A program made the translations under genes and the position numbers. DNA of 41,350 nucleotides, from the NCBI GenBank assembly GCA_001799575.1, contig MGTT01000001.1, forward strand, positions 1-41,350, in the 5' to 3' direction. The DNA is from Elusimicrobia bacterium GWA2_56_46 (lineage in GTDB: Bacteria; Elusimicrobiota; Elusimicrobia; Elusimicrobiales; UBA9959). The notes beneath the pieces were generated by a model. That model saw only the letters and a program-made list of their open reading frames with translations. It made no database searches and was not told where the DNA came from. Positions 23,230 through 31,757 of the stretch are shown in pieces. The stretch's first letter is position 1; each line of letters begins with the position of its first letter.

Positions 23230-25128
23230 ATGGCTATAGCTATTTTCCTCGCGTTTGTCGGCCTCGTACTTGGACTTTCATTCTACTTCGCGGGCAAGAC
23301 CAAGTCGGCCAGCGGATACTTCGCGGCAGGCGGACAGATCCATTGGGCCGTAAACGGTGTAGCCTTCGCCGGGGATTACCTCTCTGCCGCCTCTTTCCTG
23401 GGCATCTGCGGCATGATAGCGACCGCCGGATACGACGGCTTCCTGTATTCCATCGGCTACCTGGCCGGCTGGATCGTGGCGCTGTTCGTGGTGGCAGAGC
23501 CTATGAAACGCCTGGGCAAGTACACCTTTACCGACGCCCTGGACTCCAAGTTCAACTCGCGGGGGATCAAACTGACCGCGGCCATCAGCACTCTGGTGGT
23601 TTCAGTATTCTACCTGATCCCGCAGATGGTGGGCGCGGGCGTGCTGGTAGAGCCGCTGCTTGGCATACCTCATTACGCCGGAGTCATCATGGTCGGGGCT
23701 ATAGTCATAACGATCGTGGCCACGGCGGGCATGACTTCCACCACTTACGTTCAGTTCATAAAGGGCGGCATGCTGGTGGTGTTCTCCCTTGTAGTCTGCG
23801 TCGCGGTGCTCTACCGCGGACTTTCAACAACTCCCGACCAGGGCGGACGCGTTCCTTTCCACGAGTATAAGACCATGAACGCCTCCGAGGTTCGGGGAGA
23901 GCTTGTTCCCGCGGACAAGGCTTATACCGTGACTGGCAAACAGGAAGTAAAGGGCGCGGCTTTCGTGAAACTGCTCTCGGGCGGAATCGAGACCTGGTGG
24001 ACGCTTTACAATAAGGACGGGAAGCTGACCCTGCGCGAAACTCAGTACTCCACGGCTAAGGCCGACGGAACCAGGCTGGTCAACGGCCTGCCGGAATCGA
24101 AGGAGAACCAGCCGCGCCTGTACGGCAATCTTGAAGCCATCAAAGGGAAGACCGGCCCCGAAGCCGCCACGGGGAAAGTCGGGCCGCTGGAGTTCCTTTC
24201 CATCCTGAGCGACCCCGAAACAAGGGTGAACCGGTGGAAGACGGTCAAATTCTCCGACGGCGCGGATAAGGTTGTGGTCTACGCCCCCAACGTCACGCCC
24301 GGCAACAAACTGATGCGCCCCGGCCTTAAGTTCAAGGTGGAAGGCACGCCGATGCAGAAGCTGGACTTCTTCTCGCTGATGCTGGCGCTTTTCCTGGGCA
24401 CCGCGGCTCTGCCGCACATCCTGATAAGGTACTATACCGTGCCCAGCCCGGCCTGCGCGCGCAAATCCACCATAGTGGCCATCGCCGCCATAGGCTTCTT
24501 CTACATACTGACCATGTATCTGGGCCTGGGCGCCCTGGTAAACTCGGTAGTGAACCCGCTGACGGACAATATGTCGGCCCCGCTGCTGGCCAGGTCTTTC
24601 GGGACTTTCCTGTTCGCGATCATCTCGGCCATAGCGTTCGCCACCGTGCTCGGCACGGTGAGCGGGCTTATTATAGCCGCTTCCGGCGCGGTGGCGCACG
24701 ACCTGATGGATCGCTATATGCAGCTCGGCTTCAACGAGAAGCAGAAGGTGCGGGCGGGCAAGATCGCGGCTTTCGCGGTAGGGATCGTCGCGATAATCCT
24801 TGGGATAATCTTCAAGGGAATGAATGTTTCTTTCCTGGTGGGCCTCGCCTTCGCGGTAGCCGCGTCGGCCAATCTGCCGTCCATCATCATGATACTCTTC
24901 TGGAAGAAGACCACCGCCAAAGGGATCGCGGCCTCCATCGTCACCGGCATGGTTTCCGCCGTAGGAATAATAATGTTCTCGCCGAGCATCTACGAGAAGT
25001 TCGGCCTGGATCCCGCCGCGGCGCCCATACCGCTGGACAACCCCGGCATCTTTTCCATACCGCTGAGTTTCCTCGTACTGGTAGCCGTCTCTCTGCTGAC
25101 GCAAAAGAAAGAAGCGCAAGCGGTCTGA
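23230..25128 (+). CDS. actP: ActP-like cation/acetate symporter (SSS family)
   Basis: A sodium:solute symporter, probably for acetate or another short carboxylate, in the inner membrane. Strong family motifs include the opening FYFAGKTKSASGYFAAGG (18-35), FAGDYLSAASFLGI (46-59) and GTAALPHILIRYYTVP (390-405). At 632 residues it is longer than E. coli ActP (549). The extra length is a polar, soluble-looking segment at about 198-375, after helix 5, rich in charged residues and short strands; it would lie outside the membrane core. The gene is coupled to the DUF485 gene (2-base gap) and sits downstream of the Cache/CBS/nucleotidyltransferase sensor. Solute specificity within SSS is inferred from family and context. 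Confidence 0.9.
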   Translation: MAIAIFLAFVGLVLGLSFYFAGKTKSASGYFAAGGQIHWAVNGVAFAGDYLSAASFLGICGMIATAGYDGFLYSIGYLAGWIVALFVVAEPMKRLGKYTFTDALDSKFNSRGIKLTAAISTLVVSVFYLIPQMVGAGVLVEPLLGIPHYAGVIMVGAIVITIVATAGMTSTTYVQFIKGGMLVVFSLVVCVAVLYRGLSTTPDQGGRVPFHEYKTMNASEVRGELVPADKAYTVTGKQEVKGAAFVKLLSGGIETWWTLYNKDGKLTLRETQYSTAKADGTRLVNGLPESKENQPRLYGNLEAIKGKTGPEAATGKVGPLEFLSILSDPETRVNRWKTVKFSDGADKVVVYAPNVTPGNKLMRPGLKFKVEGTPMQKLDFFSLMLALFLGTAALPHILIRYYTVPSPACARKSTIVAIAAIGFFYILTMYLGLGALVNSVVNPLTDNMSAPLLARSFGTFLFAIISAIAFATVLGTVSGLIIAASGAVAHDLMDRYMQLGFNEKQKVRAGKIAAFAVGIVAIILGIIFKGMNVSFLVGLAFAVAASANLPSIIMILFWKKTTAKGIAASIVTGMVSAVGIIMFSPSIYEKFGLDPAAAPIPLDNPGIFSIPLSFLVLVAVSLLTQKKEAQAV

Positions 25129-25137
25129 GCGGCCTGA

Positions 25138-25842
25138 ATGAAAATAGTAGTTTTCACAGACACCCACGCCAACCTCCCCGCCCTTAAAGCCCTGGCCCGG
25201 GAGATACGCCGCGAAGGCTATGACGCGGCCTTTCACACGGGGGATGCCGTCGGCCTCGGTCCGTGGCCGGCTGAAACCATAGAATTACTGGGGGAGATCC
25301 CGCGGCTCAGCCTGCTGACCGGCAACCACGACGCCTGGATGTGCGGGGGACTGCCCGGGGGAGCGGAGCGCTGGCTTGAAGAACATTACGCGTGGCTGTC
25401 CGGGCAGGTGTCCCGCATACATATAACCGCGGCCGCCGCCTGGCCCTACCTTACAGAACATGAGTTCGAAGGAGTGCGCACCGCTTTTGTGCATTACGCG
25501 CTGAGCTCCTGCGGCCGCCAGGTCTCGCTGCCGATAAGCGATCATATCCCCGGCGACCTTGACGCCCTGCTGGGGAAACATTCCTCCCTGCTGGTCTTTC
25601 ACGGCCACAGGCATAAGGCCTCCGATCTTAAAGGAAAAGTGCGCTATGTAAATCCCGGCTCGCTTGGCTGCTGGCATAAACCCGCCGCCCGCTATGCCAT
25701 CGTAAGGTTCCACAAGGGCAAGGCCTCGATACAACACCGAGCCGTACCCTATGACGAAGCGGAACTGCTGGAAGGCTTTGCGGCCCGGAAAGTCCCCGAC
25801 TACCGGCGGATACTCTCCTCTTATTTCGCCCGCTATTCGTAG
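25138..25842 (+). CDS. Calcineurin-like metallophosphoesterase (YfcE/MJ0936 type)
   Basis: A 234-residue cytosolic phosphoesterase with all metal-ligand motifs of the family: FTDTHANLPAL (6-16, Asp and His), GDAVGLGP, GNHDAW and FHGHRHKA, then NPGSLG. It likely hydrolyses a phosphodiester or small phosphorylated metabolite; the substrate is unknown. It follows the symporter by nine bases, so it is probably in the same operon, and could remove a nucleotide signal, but that is speculation. The 3' end overlaps the convergent ABC permease gene by ten bases, leaving no room for a terminator. Confidence 0.9.
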   Translation: MKIVVFTDTHANLPALKALAREIRREGYDAAFHTGDAVGLGPWPAETIELLGEIPRLSLLTGNHDAWMCGGLPGGAERWLEEHYAWLSGQVSRIHITAAAAWPYLTEHEFEGVRTAFVHYALSSCGRQVSLPISDHIPGDLDALLGKHSSLLVFHGHRHKASDLKGKVRYVNPGSLGCWHKPAARYAIVRFHKGKASIQHRAVPYDEAELLEGFAARKVPDYRRILSSYFARYS

Positions 25843-27128
25843 CGCAGGGCTTCTACGGGGTCGAGTTTTGACGCCTGGTAGGCGGGATAGAGCGACGCCA
25901 GAAAACCGGTGGCCACCGCGGCCAGCACGGACACGAAAGGCATCCACCATTGCAGCATTATCATGTCCTCGTTGCCCTTGGAGGCGAGGTATTGTATCCC
26001 CCCCAGCCCGACCATGATGCCCGCCACCCCGCCGAAGAATCCCAGCAGCATGGCCTCGATCACGAACTGCGCCATGATCGCGCCGCGGGTGGCGCCTATC
26101 GCGCGCCTTATGCCGATCTCTTTTATGCGGGAATAAATCGTGGCCAGCGTGACGTTCATGATGCCTATGCCGCCGGCGAGGATCGCTATGGCGCCTATTA
26201 TAAGCACGGTGTACATATCGCGCTGCTTGTCCGCCAGCTTGTCCTTGATGATATCGCGGTAATCCTTGATCTCCAGGAAATTAAGGCGCCCGCCGTGGCG
26301 CGCCGCCAGGAACTTCTCCACGCGCGCTTTATAGGCGTTTATAGTGGACTCCCTCCCCGTGTCCAGATTTATCTGGTCTATGCCGCCCTCGGATTCATCA
26401 TAGCCGGACAAAAAACGCTGGACGGTGGTTATGGGGGCCAGAATCTTGGGCGACCAGGATTCCACCTGGAGGAACGCTTTCGGATTTTTCTCGCGCGGCG
26501 GCTCGTAAAGCACGCCGACCACCGTATACAGGTTCCCCGACAGCATTATCGTCTTACCCAGCATATCCTCGTGTTTGACGAACTCCTGGAACCGATCCTT
26601 ATTGTCGTAGAATTTCAGCCACTTGGGCTTTTTCAGCCAGCCGCCCTCTATGATTATCACGCATACGCGCGCGCGTGTGTCGATGTCGAACTGGTTGAGA
26701 AAACGTCCGCGCATTTTATAGATCCAGCCGCGCTTGCGCCACTGGGGATCCACTCCCAGCACGCTCTGCCACTCGCTGAAATTGCCCACCCTGAACTGGA
26801 TCCATTTGCGGAGCATGGGAGAGGTCATGAACAGTTCCGGGTAGCGGCTTTCCAGCGCCAGCGCGTCCTCCAGCGTAAGGGACTCGCGCGCCTGTTTTTT
26901 TTCCATGTCCGAACTGGAGTTCCAGCGGTCTTTCATCTTGACTACTATGCGGCCCGGACCGGCGACCTCCAGCGCTTTCTGCGTGCGCGTGCGTATGGAA
27001 TAAATAAGGGTGATGCTGTAAAGGATGGAGATAACTCCGACGGAAATGGAAAGGAAGCTCAGGAAAGAGCGCAGCTTGTTATTGAAGATTTCAAGCGTGC
27101 CGGTCCGCAAAGATTCATAAACGCGCAT
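25833..27128 (-). CDS. MacB-like ABC transporter permease
   Basis: A 431-residue inner-membrane protein of the FtsX/MacB group. It has one N-terminal helix (about 18-44; LRSFLSFLSISVGVISILYS), a large periplasmic MacB_PCD domain (about 45-300), then three C-terminal helices starting at about 308 with the conserved IKEIGIRRAIGATRGAIMAQF loop (residues 335-355). Unlike E. coli MacB the ATPase is a separate protein, encoded just upstream with a 1-base TAATG overlap. MacB-type transporters are mechanotransmission machines that move substrates from the periplasm through TolC; substrates may be peptides, lipids or macrolides. It is the last gene of the tolC-adaptor-ATPase-permease operon. Confidence 0.92.
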   Translation of the reverse strand: MRVYESLRTGTLEIFNNKLRSFLSFLSISVGVISILYSITLIYSIRTRTQKALEVAGPGRIVVKMKDRWNSSSDMEKKQARESLTLEDALALESRYPELFMTSPMLRKWIQFRVGNFSEWQSVLGVDPQWRKRGWIYKMRGRFLNQFDIDTRARVCVIIIEGGWLKKPKWLKFYDNKDRFQEFVKHEDMLGKTIMLSGNLYTVVGVLYEPPREKNPKAFLQVESWSPKILAPITTVQRFLSGYDESEGGIDQINLDTGRESTINAYKARVEKFLAARHGGRLNFLEIKDYRDIIKDKLADKQRDMYTVLIIGAIAILAGGIGIMNVTLATIYSRIKEIGIRRAIGATRGAIMAQFVIEAMLLGFFGGVAGIMVGLGGIQYLASKGNEDMIMLQWWMPFVSVLAAVATGFLASLYPAYQASKLDPVEALRYE

Positions 27129-27793
27129 TAGTTTTCCACCAGCCCGTCTTTCATTCTGATCACCCTTGAAACCCTCTTCGCCAGCCCCTGGTCGTGCGTC
27201 ACCATCACGATGGTGAGGCCCTCTTTATTGAGTTCCAGCAGCAGATCCATGATCCCGGCCCCGCTTCCGGAATCCAGGTTGCCTGTCGGTTCGTCGGCCA
27301 GCAGCAGGCGCGGGCGGTTGGCCAGGGCGCGGGCCAGGCCCACCCTCTGGCGCTCGCCGCCCGAAAGTTTTACCGGGCTGTTGCTTTCTTTGCCGGCAAG
27401 CCCCACGCGGGCCAGCAGCTCCGCGGCGAGTTTGCCGGCGGGCTCCTTGTCCATGCCGGCGTAGAGCATGGGCAGCTTCACATTATCCAGGGCCGAAAAT
27501 CTGGGCAGCAGGTTAAAAGACTGGAAAACGAACCCTATCCCCCTGAGCCGCAGCCCCGAGCGTTTCCCGTCGTCGAACGCCGTTACGTCGCGTTCCCCGA
27601 AATAATATTTTCCGGAGCTGGGGTTATCAAGGAAGCCGATGATATTGAGCAGCGTAGACTTGCCGCAGCCGGACGGGCCGGTAATGGCCGTAAACTCTCC
27701 GGCGCGTATATGCAGATTCACTCCCCTGAGCGCCTGATAGCCGGAGCCCTTGCCGATCGGATAGACCTTATGCAGATCCTCGCATTTTATCAT
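27128..27793 (-). CDS. ABC transporter ATP-binding protein (MacB/LolD type)
   Basis: A 221-residue ATPase that powers the adjacent MacB-like permease. Walker A is GPSGCGKST (39-47), the Q-loop glutamine is Gln91 ([10 protein letters not shown]), the signature is LSGGERQR (143-150), Walker B is [13 protein letters not shown] (163-175) and the H-loop is VTHD near the C-terminus. The 'DEPTGNLDS' context is typical of the LolD/MacB/FtsE branch. Its ATG overlaps the adaptor stop by four bases, and its stop overlaps the permease start, so stoichiometric translation is expected. Confidence 0.95.
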   Translation of the reverse strand: MIKCEDLHKVYPIGKGSGYQALRGVNLHIRAGEFTAITGPSGCGKSTLLNIIGFLDNPSSGKYYFGERDVTAFDDGKRSGLRLRGIGFVFQSFNLLPRFSALDNVKLPMLYAGMDKEPAGKLAAELLARVGLAGKESNSPVKLSGGERQRVGLARALANRPRLLLADEPTGNLDSGSGAGIMDLLLELNKEGLTIVMVTHDQGLAKRVSRVIRMKDGLVEN

Positions 27794-28779
27794 GAGCGTG
27801 GTTTGGCTGCGGTGGAAACGGCAACCGCCGCGGGGGCGGGCGCTTCCTCCTGTATATTGAGCGGTTTGTCGCTGTATACCTGGTCTCCTTCCTTCAGCCC
27901 CTTAAGCACTTCCACGTCCATCTCGTTGCGCAGGCCGGTGACCACCGGTATTTTTTTAGCCGCCGCGCCGGGGACGTAAAGATAGGCGAAACCCCTGCCG
28001 CGTTCCTGGAAAAGCCCGGAAATGGGCATCTTTAAAATATTCTTTCTCTCTTCCATGACCGTTTCTATGCGGGCCGTCATGCCGGAGCGCATCGCGGCGG
28101 TGGGGCGCGGCACGCCCGCTTCCACCCTGAAACTTTTAATTCCGGAGCGGCCGTCTTTCTCGGCCACCGGCGCGATAAGGTCTATCGTCCCGGAGATCTC
28201 CAGGCCGGGCAGCGCGTCCGCCATGATCCTGACCGGCATTCCCTTACGCAGCTTCAGGACTTCCATCTCGCTGACGTTGAGCTTGACCACCATTTTCTCC
28301 ATGTCTCCGATCTGCATAAGGCAGGTCGGATTGCCGGAATCGTAAACCCCGGAAACGCGCTGGCCCGTCTTGACCAGCCCGGCCTTATCGTAATAGCTCC
28401 GGCTTTCGCAGGGAATGACGGTACCGGTTATGGGGGAAAGCACCTCTACGGGCAGGAATTTGTCGGCCGAGCTCTGGCCCGGCTGCACCAGCGCCACACG
28501 CGCGCCTTTGCGCACGGTTTCCCCCTCGCGCACGCTGACCTCATCCAGCGTCCCCCCGACTTTTGAAAAAACTTCCACCACGTTCTTCGGATAAAGATCG
28601 CCCAGATCCTGGAACTTAACGTCTATATCGCCGCGCGCCACCGCCACTTTTTCTATTTCCGCCTCGACTACGGAGGTTTTCTTGTAGGCCTTGTAGCCCC
28701 ACCAGCCTCCCCCGCCCAGCATCGCCGCCGCGGCGGCATAAACGGCCATCCTGAAAACAGCGCTTTTGAACTTTTTCAT
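27790..28779 (-). CDS. MacA/HlyD-type periplasmic adaptor lacking the coiled-coil hairpin
   Basis: A 329-residue membrane-fusion protein anchored by an N-terminal helix (about 8-30). The two halves of the lipoyl domain are recognisable (FSKVGGTLDEVSVREGETVR at 71-90 and VEVLSPITGTVIP at 111-123), followed by beta-barrel (about 160-230) and membrane-proximal domains. The halves are joined by only some 20 residues, whereas MacA and AcrA have a long alpha-helical hairpin there that contacts TolC. Hairpin-less adaptors exist (BesA of Borrelia). It lies between the TolC gene (9-base gap) and the ATPase gene (4-base overlap); GGAG precedes the ATG. Confidence 0.9.
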   Translation of the reverse strand: MKKFKSAVFRMAVYAAAAAMLGGGGWWGYKAYKKTSVVEAEIEKVAVARGDIDVKFQDLGDLYPKNVVEVFSKVGGTLDEVSVREGETVRKGARVALVQPGQSSADKFLPVEVLSPITGTVIPCESRSYYDKAGLVKTGQRVSGVYDSGNPTCLMQIGDMEKMVVKLNVSEMEVLKLRKGMPVRIMADALPGLEISGTIDLIAPVAEKDGRSGIKSFRVEAGVPRPTAAMRSGMTARIETVMEERKNILKMPISGLFQERGRGFAYLYVPGAAAKKIPVVTGLRNEMDVEVLKGLKEGDQVYSDKPLNIQEEAPAPAAVAVSTAAKPRS

Positions 28780-28788
28780 ATATGTCTC

Positions 28789-30090
28789 CTACCAGAGCTG
28801 CCTGCCCAGCGCGGCGTCATAGCGCGCCCCGGCCAGCAGCAGATCGTAAAACGCGTTTGCCAGTTCGCTCTGGGCGGACAAGTCGTCGCTCTGGGCGCCG
28901 GTCAGTTCTATTATGCCAGAGCGCCCCTCATTGTACCTGCTGTTCACGATCTCAAGATTCTGCTTTGAAATACCAGCTTTAAGGCCCGAGACCTCATAAC
29001 GTTTGACCGCCGTAGCAAGCGCGAGCCGCGCCGAAACCACCTCGCGGCGCACCTGCAGCTCCCGGAGATAGATCTCCCGGTCCGCCCGTTCAAGGGCCGT
29101 GTCCGCCTCGAAAGAAGACTGCCTTTCCGAAAAAGTGGCGGGGCCGAGCGGAAGGGAAAGGCTCAGTTTCAGGGAATAGTCCGGATTGACGGAGCCGGCC
29201 GCGGGCCGGCCCCACGAGCCAAGGCCCTGCCTGTCGTAATAGGCGTCTATCGAGAGGCCGGGGAAACGCTCGATCAACGCCTTTTTCGCGGAGTAAGCGG
29301 CCATTCTGCGTTCAAGAGTCAGGATCTCCAGTTCCGGCCGGCGGCTCAAAGCATAATCAACGTCGCCCTCAGCGGCGGAAAAAGAAGCGGTGGAATAAGA
29401 GACAAAATCCTCAAGCTCCACCCCGGTTTCAGGCGCCCTGTAAAGCGAGAGATTAAAGTCCATCACCGCGTTCCTGTAATCTTCAAGAGAACCAACCTCC
29501 GAAAGCTGGCTGGAACGGAACCCCAGTTCGCTCTTAAGCACGTCGGAATAGCTTTTCATCCCTTCATTGTAATAGCGCGTGATCTTTTCGTACTGCTGCC
29601 GATAGGAATCGAGGCTGTTCCTCACCACTTCAAGCAGACGCTTTTTGCGCAGCACGCCGTAATAATCGCCCAGCGCGGCCAGCGTGACGCGCTGGCGCTC
29701 CAGCCAGAGGCGGCGTTCGTAAACCTTGCTTGAAAGCCGGCTGGAATCAAGCGAGAGTTTATCCTTGAAATTGTTGTAAAGGTTAAAGCTGGCGGCGACT
29801 CCGGCCGCCGTATCGTCCCTGTTAAACCGCAGACGCGGATCGTTATGCGCGGAATAAGGAGTATCGGAAGCACTTATTATCACGGAAGGCAGATAAAAGC
29901 GGGCCAGCTCCGAGACATAGCGGCCTTTGTAGATCTCCGCGTCCTCGGCGGTCTTTTTGATCTCGTGGGAAACCCTGAAAACCTCCGCTTTATACGACGC
30001 CAGCGTCCAGTTGTCGGCGGACGCCGGGAACGCGCAGCAGAGAAGCGAAGTAAGCAGCAGCTGCCACGTCTTTATTCGGCTCAATGACAT
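28789..30090 (-). CDS. TolC-family outer-membrane channel of the MacAB-like operon
   Basis: A 433-residue outer-membrane protein. Residues 1-25 form a signal peptide (core LLLTSLLCCAFPASA). The remainder shows the TolC duplication with long charged helices (for example LDSYRQQYEKITRYYNEGMK, about 154-173, and the parallel segment with NLEIVNSRYNEGRSG near 385) and beta-barrel strands such as SLKLSLSLPLGPATFSE. It is the first gene of the efflux operon, so the full tripartite set (channel, adaptor, ATPase, permease) is encoded together. It is not close to the other TolC in this window (4956-6329). No clear ribosome binding site precedes the ATG. Confidence 0.88.
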   Translation of the reverse strand: MSLSRIKTWQLLLTSLLCCAFPASADNWTLASYKAEVFRVSHEIKKTAEDAEIYKGRYVSELARFYLPSVIISASDTPYSAHNDPRLRFNRDDTAAGVAASFNLYNNFKDKLSLDSSRLSSKVYERRLWLERQRVTLAALGDYYGVLRKKRLLEVVRNSLDSYRQQYEKITRYYNEGMKSYSDVLKSELGFRSSQLSEVGSLEDYRNAVMDFNLSLYRAPETGVELEDFVSYSTASFSAAEGDVDYALSRRPELEILTLERRMAAYSAKKALIERFPGLSIDAYYDRQGLGSWGRPAAGSVNPDYSLKLSLSLPLGPATFSERQSSFEADTALERADREIYLRELQVRREVVSARLALATAVKRYEVSGLKAGISKQNLEIVNSRYNEGRSGIIELTGAQSDDLSAQSELANAFYDLLLAGARYDAALGRQLW

Positions 30091-30149
30091 AAGAATTACG
30101 GATATTTCAGGCAGCTTTCTTTCGTCCTTAAGTTTTCATTCCCCAACGG

Positions 30150-30188
30150 ATAAAGAAGCCGTCCGTTTTAGGCGGACGGTTTCTTTAT
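30150..30188 (-). terminator. Terminator after the first clostripain gene
   Basis: A 16-base stem (30150-30165 with 30173-30188, one G-T pair) around a 7-base loop, followed on the minus strand by a weak pyrimidine tail. It starts 20 bases beyond the clostripain stop codon and separates it from the efflux operon that follows on the same strand. Confidence 0.65.
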
Positions 30189-30207
30189 GCGTGCCTGCTT
30201 GCGCGCC

Positions 30208-31590
30208 CTATACCCTGCCCCCTATTCCCTCCGTCTTTTTTTCGGGCTGCGCTATCCAGTCTATCAGCCTGTCCCAGTCGGAGTACTTGGACCACTTAAG
30301 TTCCTTGTAGCTTGCGGGCAGAACTGTGCCGGGCAGATACACCGCTATACCGTGAGAGTTGGAATAATCCGAGGGAGGAGACCAGTAGCCCCCGTCGGCG
30401 CCGTTATTGGTTCTGTTTCTCACCACCAGGACGGTCCGTATGTAATACATCAGCGCTTTGCCCGCCGTTTCAACCCGCACATCTTTCGTCTCGGCGACCA
30501 CAAGCTGGGCGAAGTGGTAAAGATCCTTGTTCTCGATGTAGGCGTAACTCTGCGCCTCCTCCATGGCTTTCTTGACAAGGTCTTTTTCTCCGGCCCCGAT
30601 CATCGCGGCGGCGAACGCATTTGCGGAAATGCGCAGACCGGAAAGAGCTGCGGACTTGATAAGACTCTGGGTGGAACCCTCTCCGATGGCCTGATAGTGG
30701 TCGGAATAGGCGTCCACGACCGTTTTACCGAACTGCTCCGGAGTCATCTTCGGATTCCTGACAAGCGGGCCAAGCATCAGATCATACGTGTAGCCGTCGC
30801 CGGGCTCGGTCTCTTCGGAACCGACTATGTAATCGGCGTAATGCCTTAGTTCGTAGACCACCTCGGCCATCTGCATAAGGCAGGCGTCGGAACCGTAAAC
30901 GTCCACGCCGCCAATCTCTTTAAGCATAAGCCCCATCTGCGGGGTATTGATGTGATTGCCGGTCTCGTCGTCGTATGAGATGCCTTTTCCGCGGGACTGA
31001 TCCCTCTTGAGCCAGCCCGCGCCGTGGTTCCACACGACGAGCATATACTTTTTGGCGGGATACTTGGCCTTGGCCCACCTGCCGAAAGCGACTACATTTT
31101 TATAATCGCCCATATCGCTCTTCCCGAGATCCTCCACTACGGGGGAGGAGATCCTGGCGGTATCGGTGTCTCTGGCTATCAGGTAGCGCCTGGTGCCTTT
31201 CCAGTCCCCATCGGAGGCGTCAAAGTCGTCCATGCGGCCCACTTCTGCGACGATATTTACGTGCCAGGAAGAGCCGATCATCTCCATCTCGTTCATATCC
31301 TTGAGGGCGTATTTTTCAAGGTCGTTCTTCCCGTTTATATAGACCATGATGGTCCATTCCTTACGATCCTTGAGCCCGATCGTATGTTCATACAGCCAGT
31401 GTCCGAGACCCTTACTGTCCTCGGCCTGAACCGGGACCGGAACTGGAACCGCCTGCTCGCTGAATTGAACTGCCCCGCCCAGCTCTTTGCCAAAATCATT
31501 GGCTGAGGGATTATCGAAGTTCACCTCGGCCGAGGCGAAAGAGGCCAGGGAAACCAACACGCCCGTGAAAACCGCAAGTCTCTTTAGCAT
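30208..31590 (-). CDS. Secreted clostripain-family (C11) cysteine protease, paralogue 1
   Basis: A 460-residue exported peptidase of family C11, clan CD. Residues 1-21 form a signal peptide, and the mature protein would start EVNFDNP. After a Pro/Val-rich linker (about 45-60) the catalytic domain begins at WTIMVYINGKNDLEKYALKD (79-98). The dyad is intact: His189 in VVWNHGAGW and Cys237 in VYGSDACLMQM. The family typically cleaves after Arg or Lys and is activated by self-cleavage. The ribosome binding site AGGAGG lies eight bases before the ATG. It has its own promoter and terminator. A paralogue lies upstream at 31758-33026 with the same layout; this copy has a longer linker and an extra segment near the C-terminus. 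Confidence 0.93.
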   Translation of the reverse strand: MLKRLAVFTGVLVSLASFASAEVNFDNPSANDFGKELGGAVQFSEQAVPVPVPVQAEDSKGLGHWLYEHTIGLKDRKEWTIMVYINGKNDLEKYALKDMNEMEMIGSSWHVNIVAEVGRMDDFDASDGDWKGTRRYLIARDTDTARISSPVVEDLGKSDMGDYKNVVAFGRWAKAKYPAKKYMLVVWNHGAGWLKRDQSRGKGISYDDETGNHINTPQMGLMLKEIGGVDVYGSDACLMQMAEVVYELRHYADYIVGSEETEPGDGYTYDLMLGPLVRNPKMTPEQFGKTVVDAYSDHYQAIGEGSTQSLIKSAALSGLRISANAFAAAMIGAGEKDLVKKAMEEAQSYAYIENKDLYHFAQLVVAETKDVRVETAGKALMYYIRTVLVVRNRTNNGADGGYWSPPSDYSNSHGIAVYLPGTVLPASYKELKWSKYSDWDRLIDWIAQPEKKTEGIGGRV

Positions 31591-31632
31591 TTGATGTTCC
31601 TCCTATGACTGACCGGTAAACCGCTGTACTAC

Positions 31633-31660
31633 AGTCTACCACACTGGCCGGAAAGAACAA
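31633..31660 (-). promoter_or_regulatory. Promoter of clostripain paralogue 1
   Basis: On the minus strand: -35 TTGTTC (31655-31660), 16-base spacer, -10 TAGACT (31633-31638), with transcription expected near 31626, about 35 bases before the ATG. TGGGTCT lies eight bases upstream of the -35, as at the paralogue. Confidence 0.6.
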
Positions 31661-31698
31661 GAGGCCGGAGACCCAGGCGTAATCGGGCCAAAGTACCC

Positions 31699-31738
31699 AA
31701 AAAGAAAGGCCGGCTTTTTAGGCCGGCCTTTCTTTTTT
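31699..31738 (-). terminator. Strong terminator between the two clostripain genes
   Basis: A perfect stem (31701-31714 with 31722-31735, extendable by two A-T pairs) with a 7-base loop. It is flanked by T-rich tracts on both strands, so it can work in both directions. It ends the upstream paralogue's transcript and forces the two genes to be transcribed separately. Confidence 0.88.
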
Positions 31739-31757
31739 GTACCTGAAAGACTATGTT

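Noticed and set aside
25833-25842. Frameshift or assembly error where two genes overlap at their 3' ends
   Set aside because: Both proteins end normally for their families, so a 10-base convergent overlap is acceptable.
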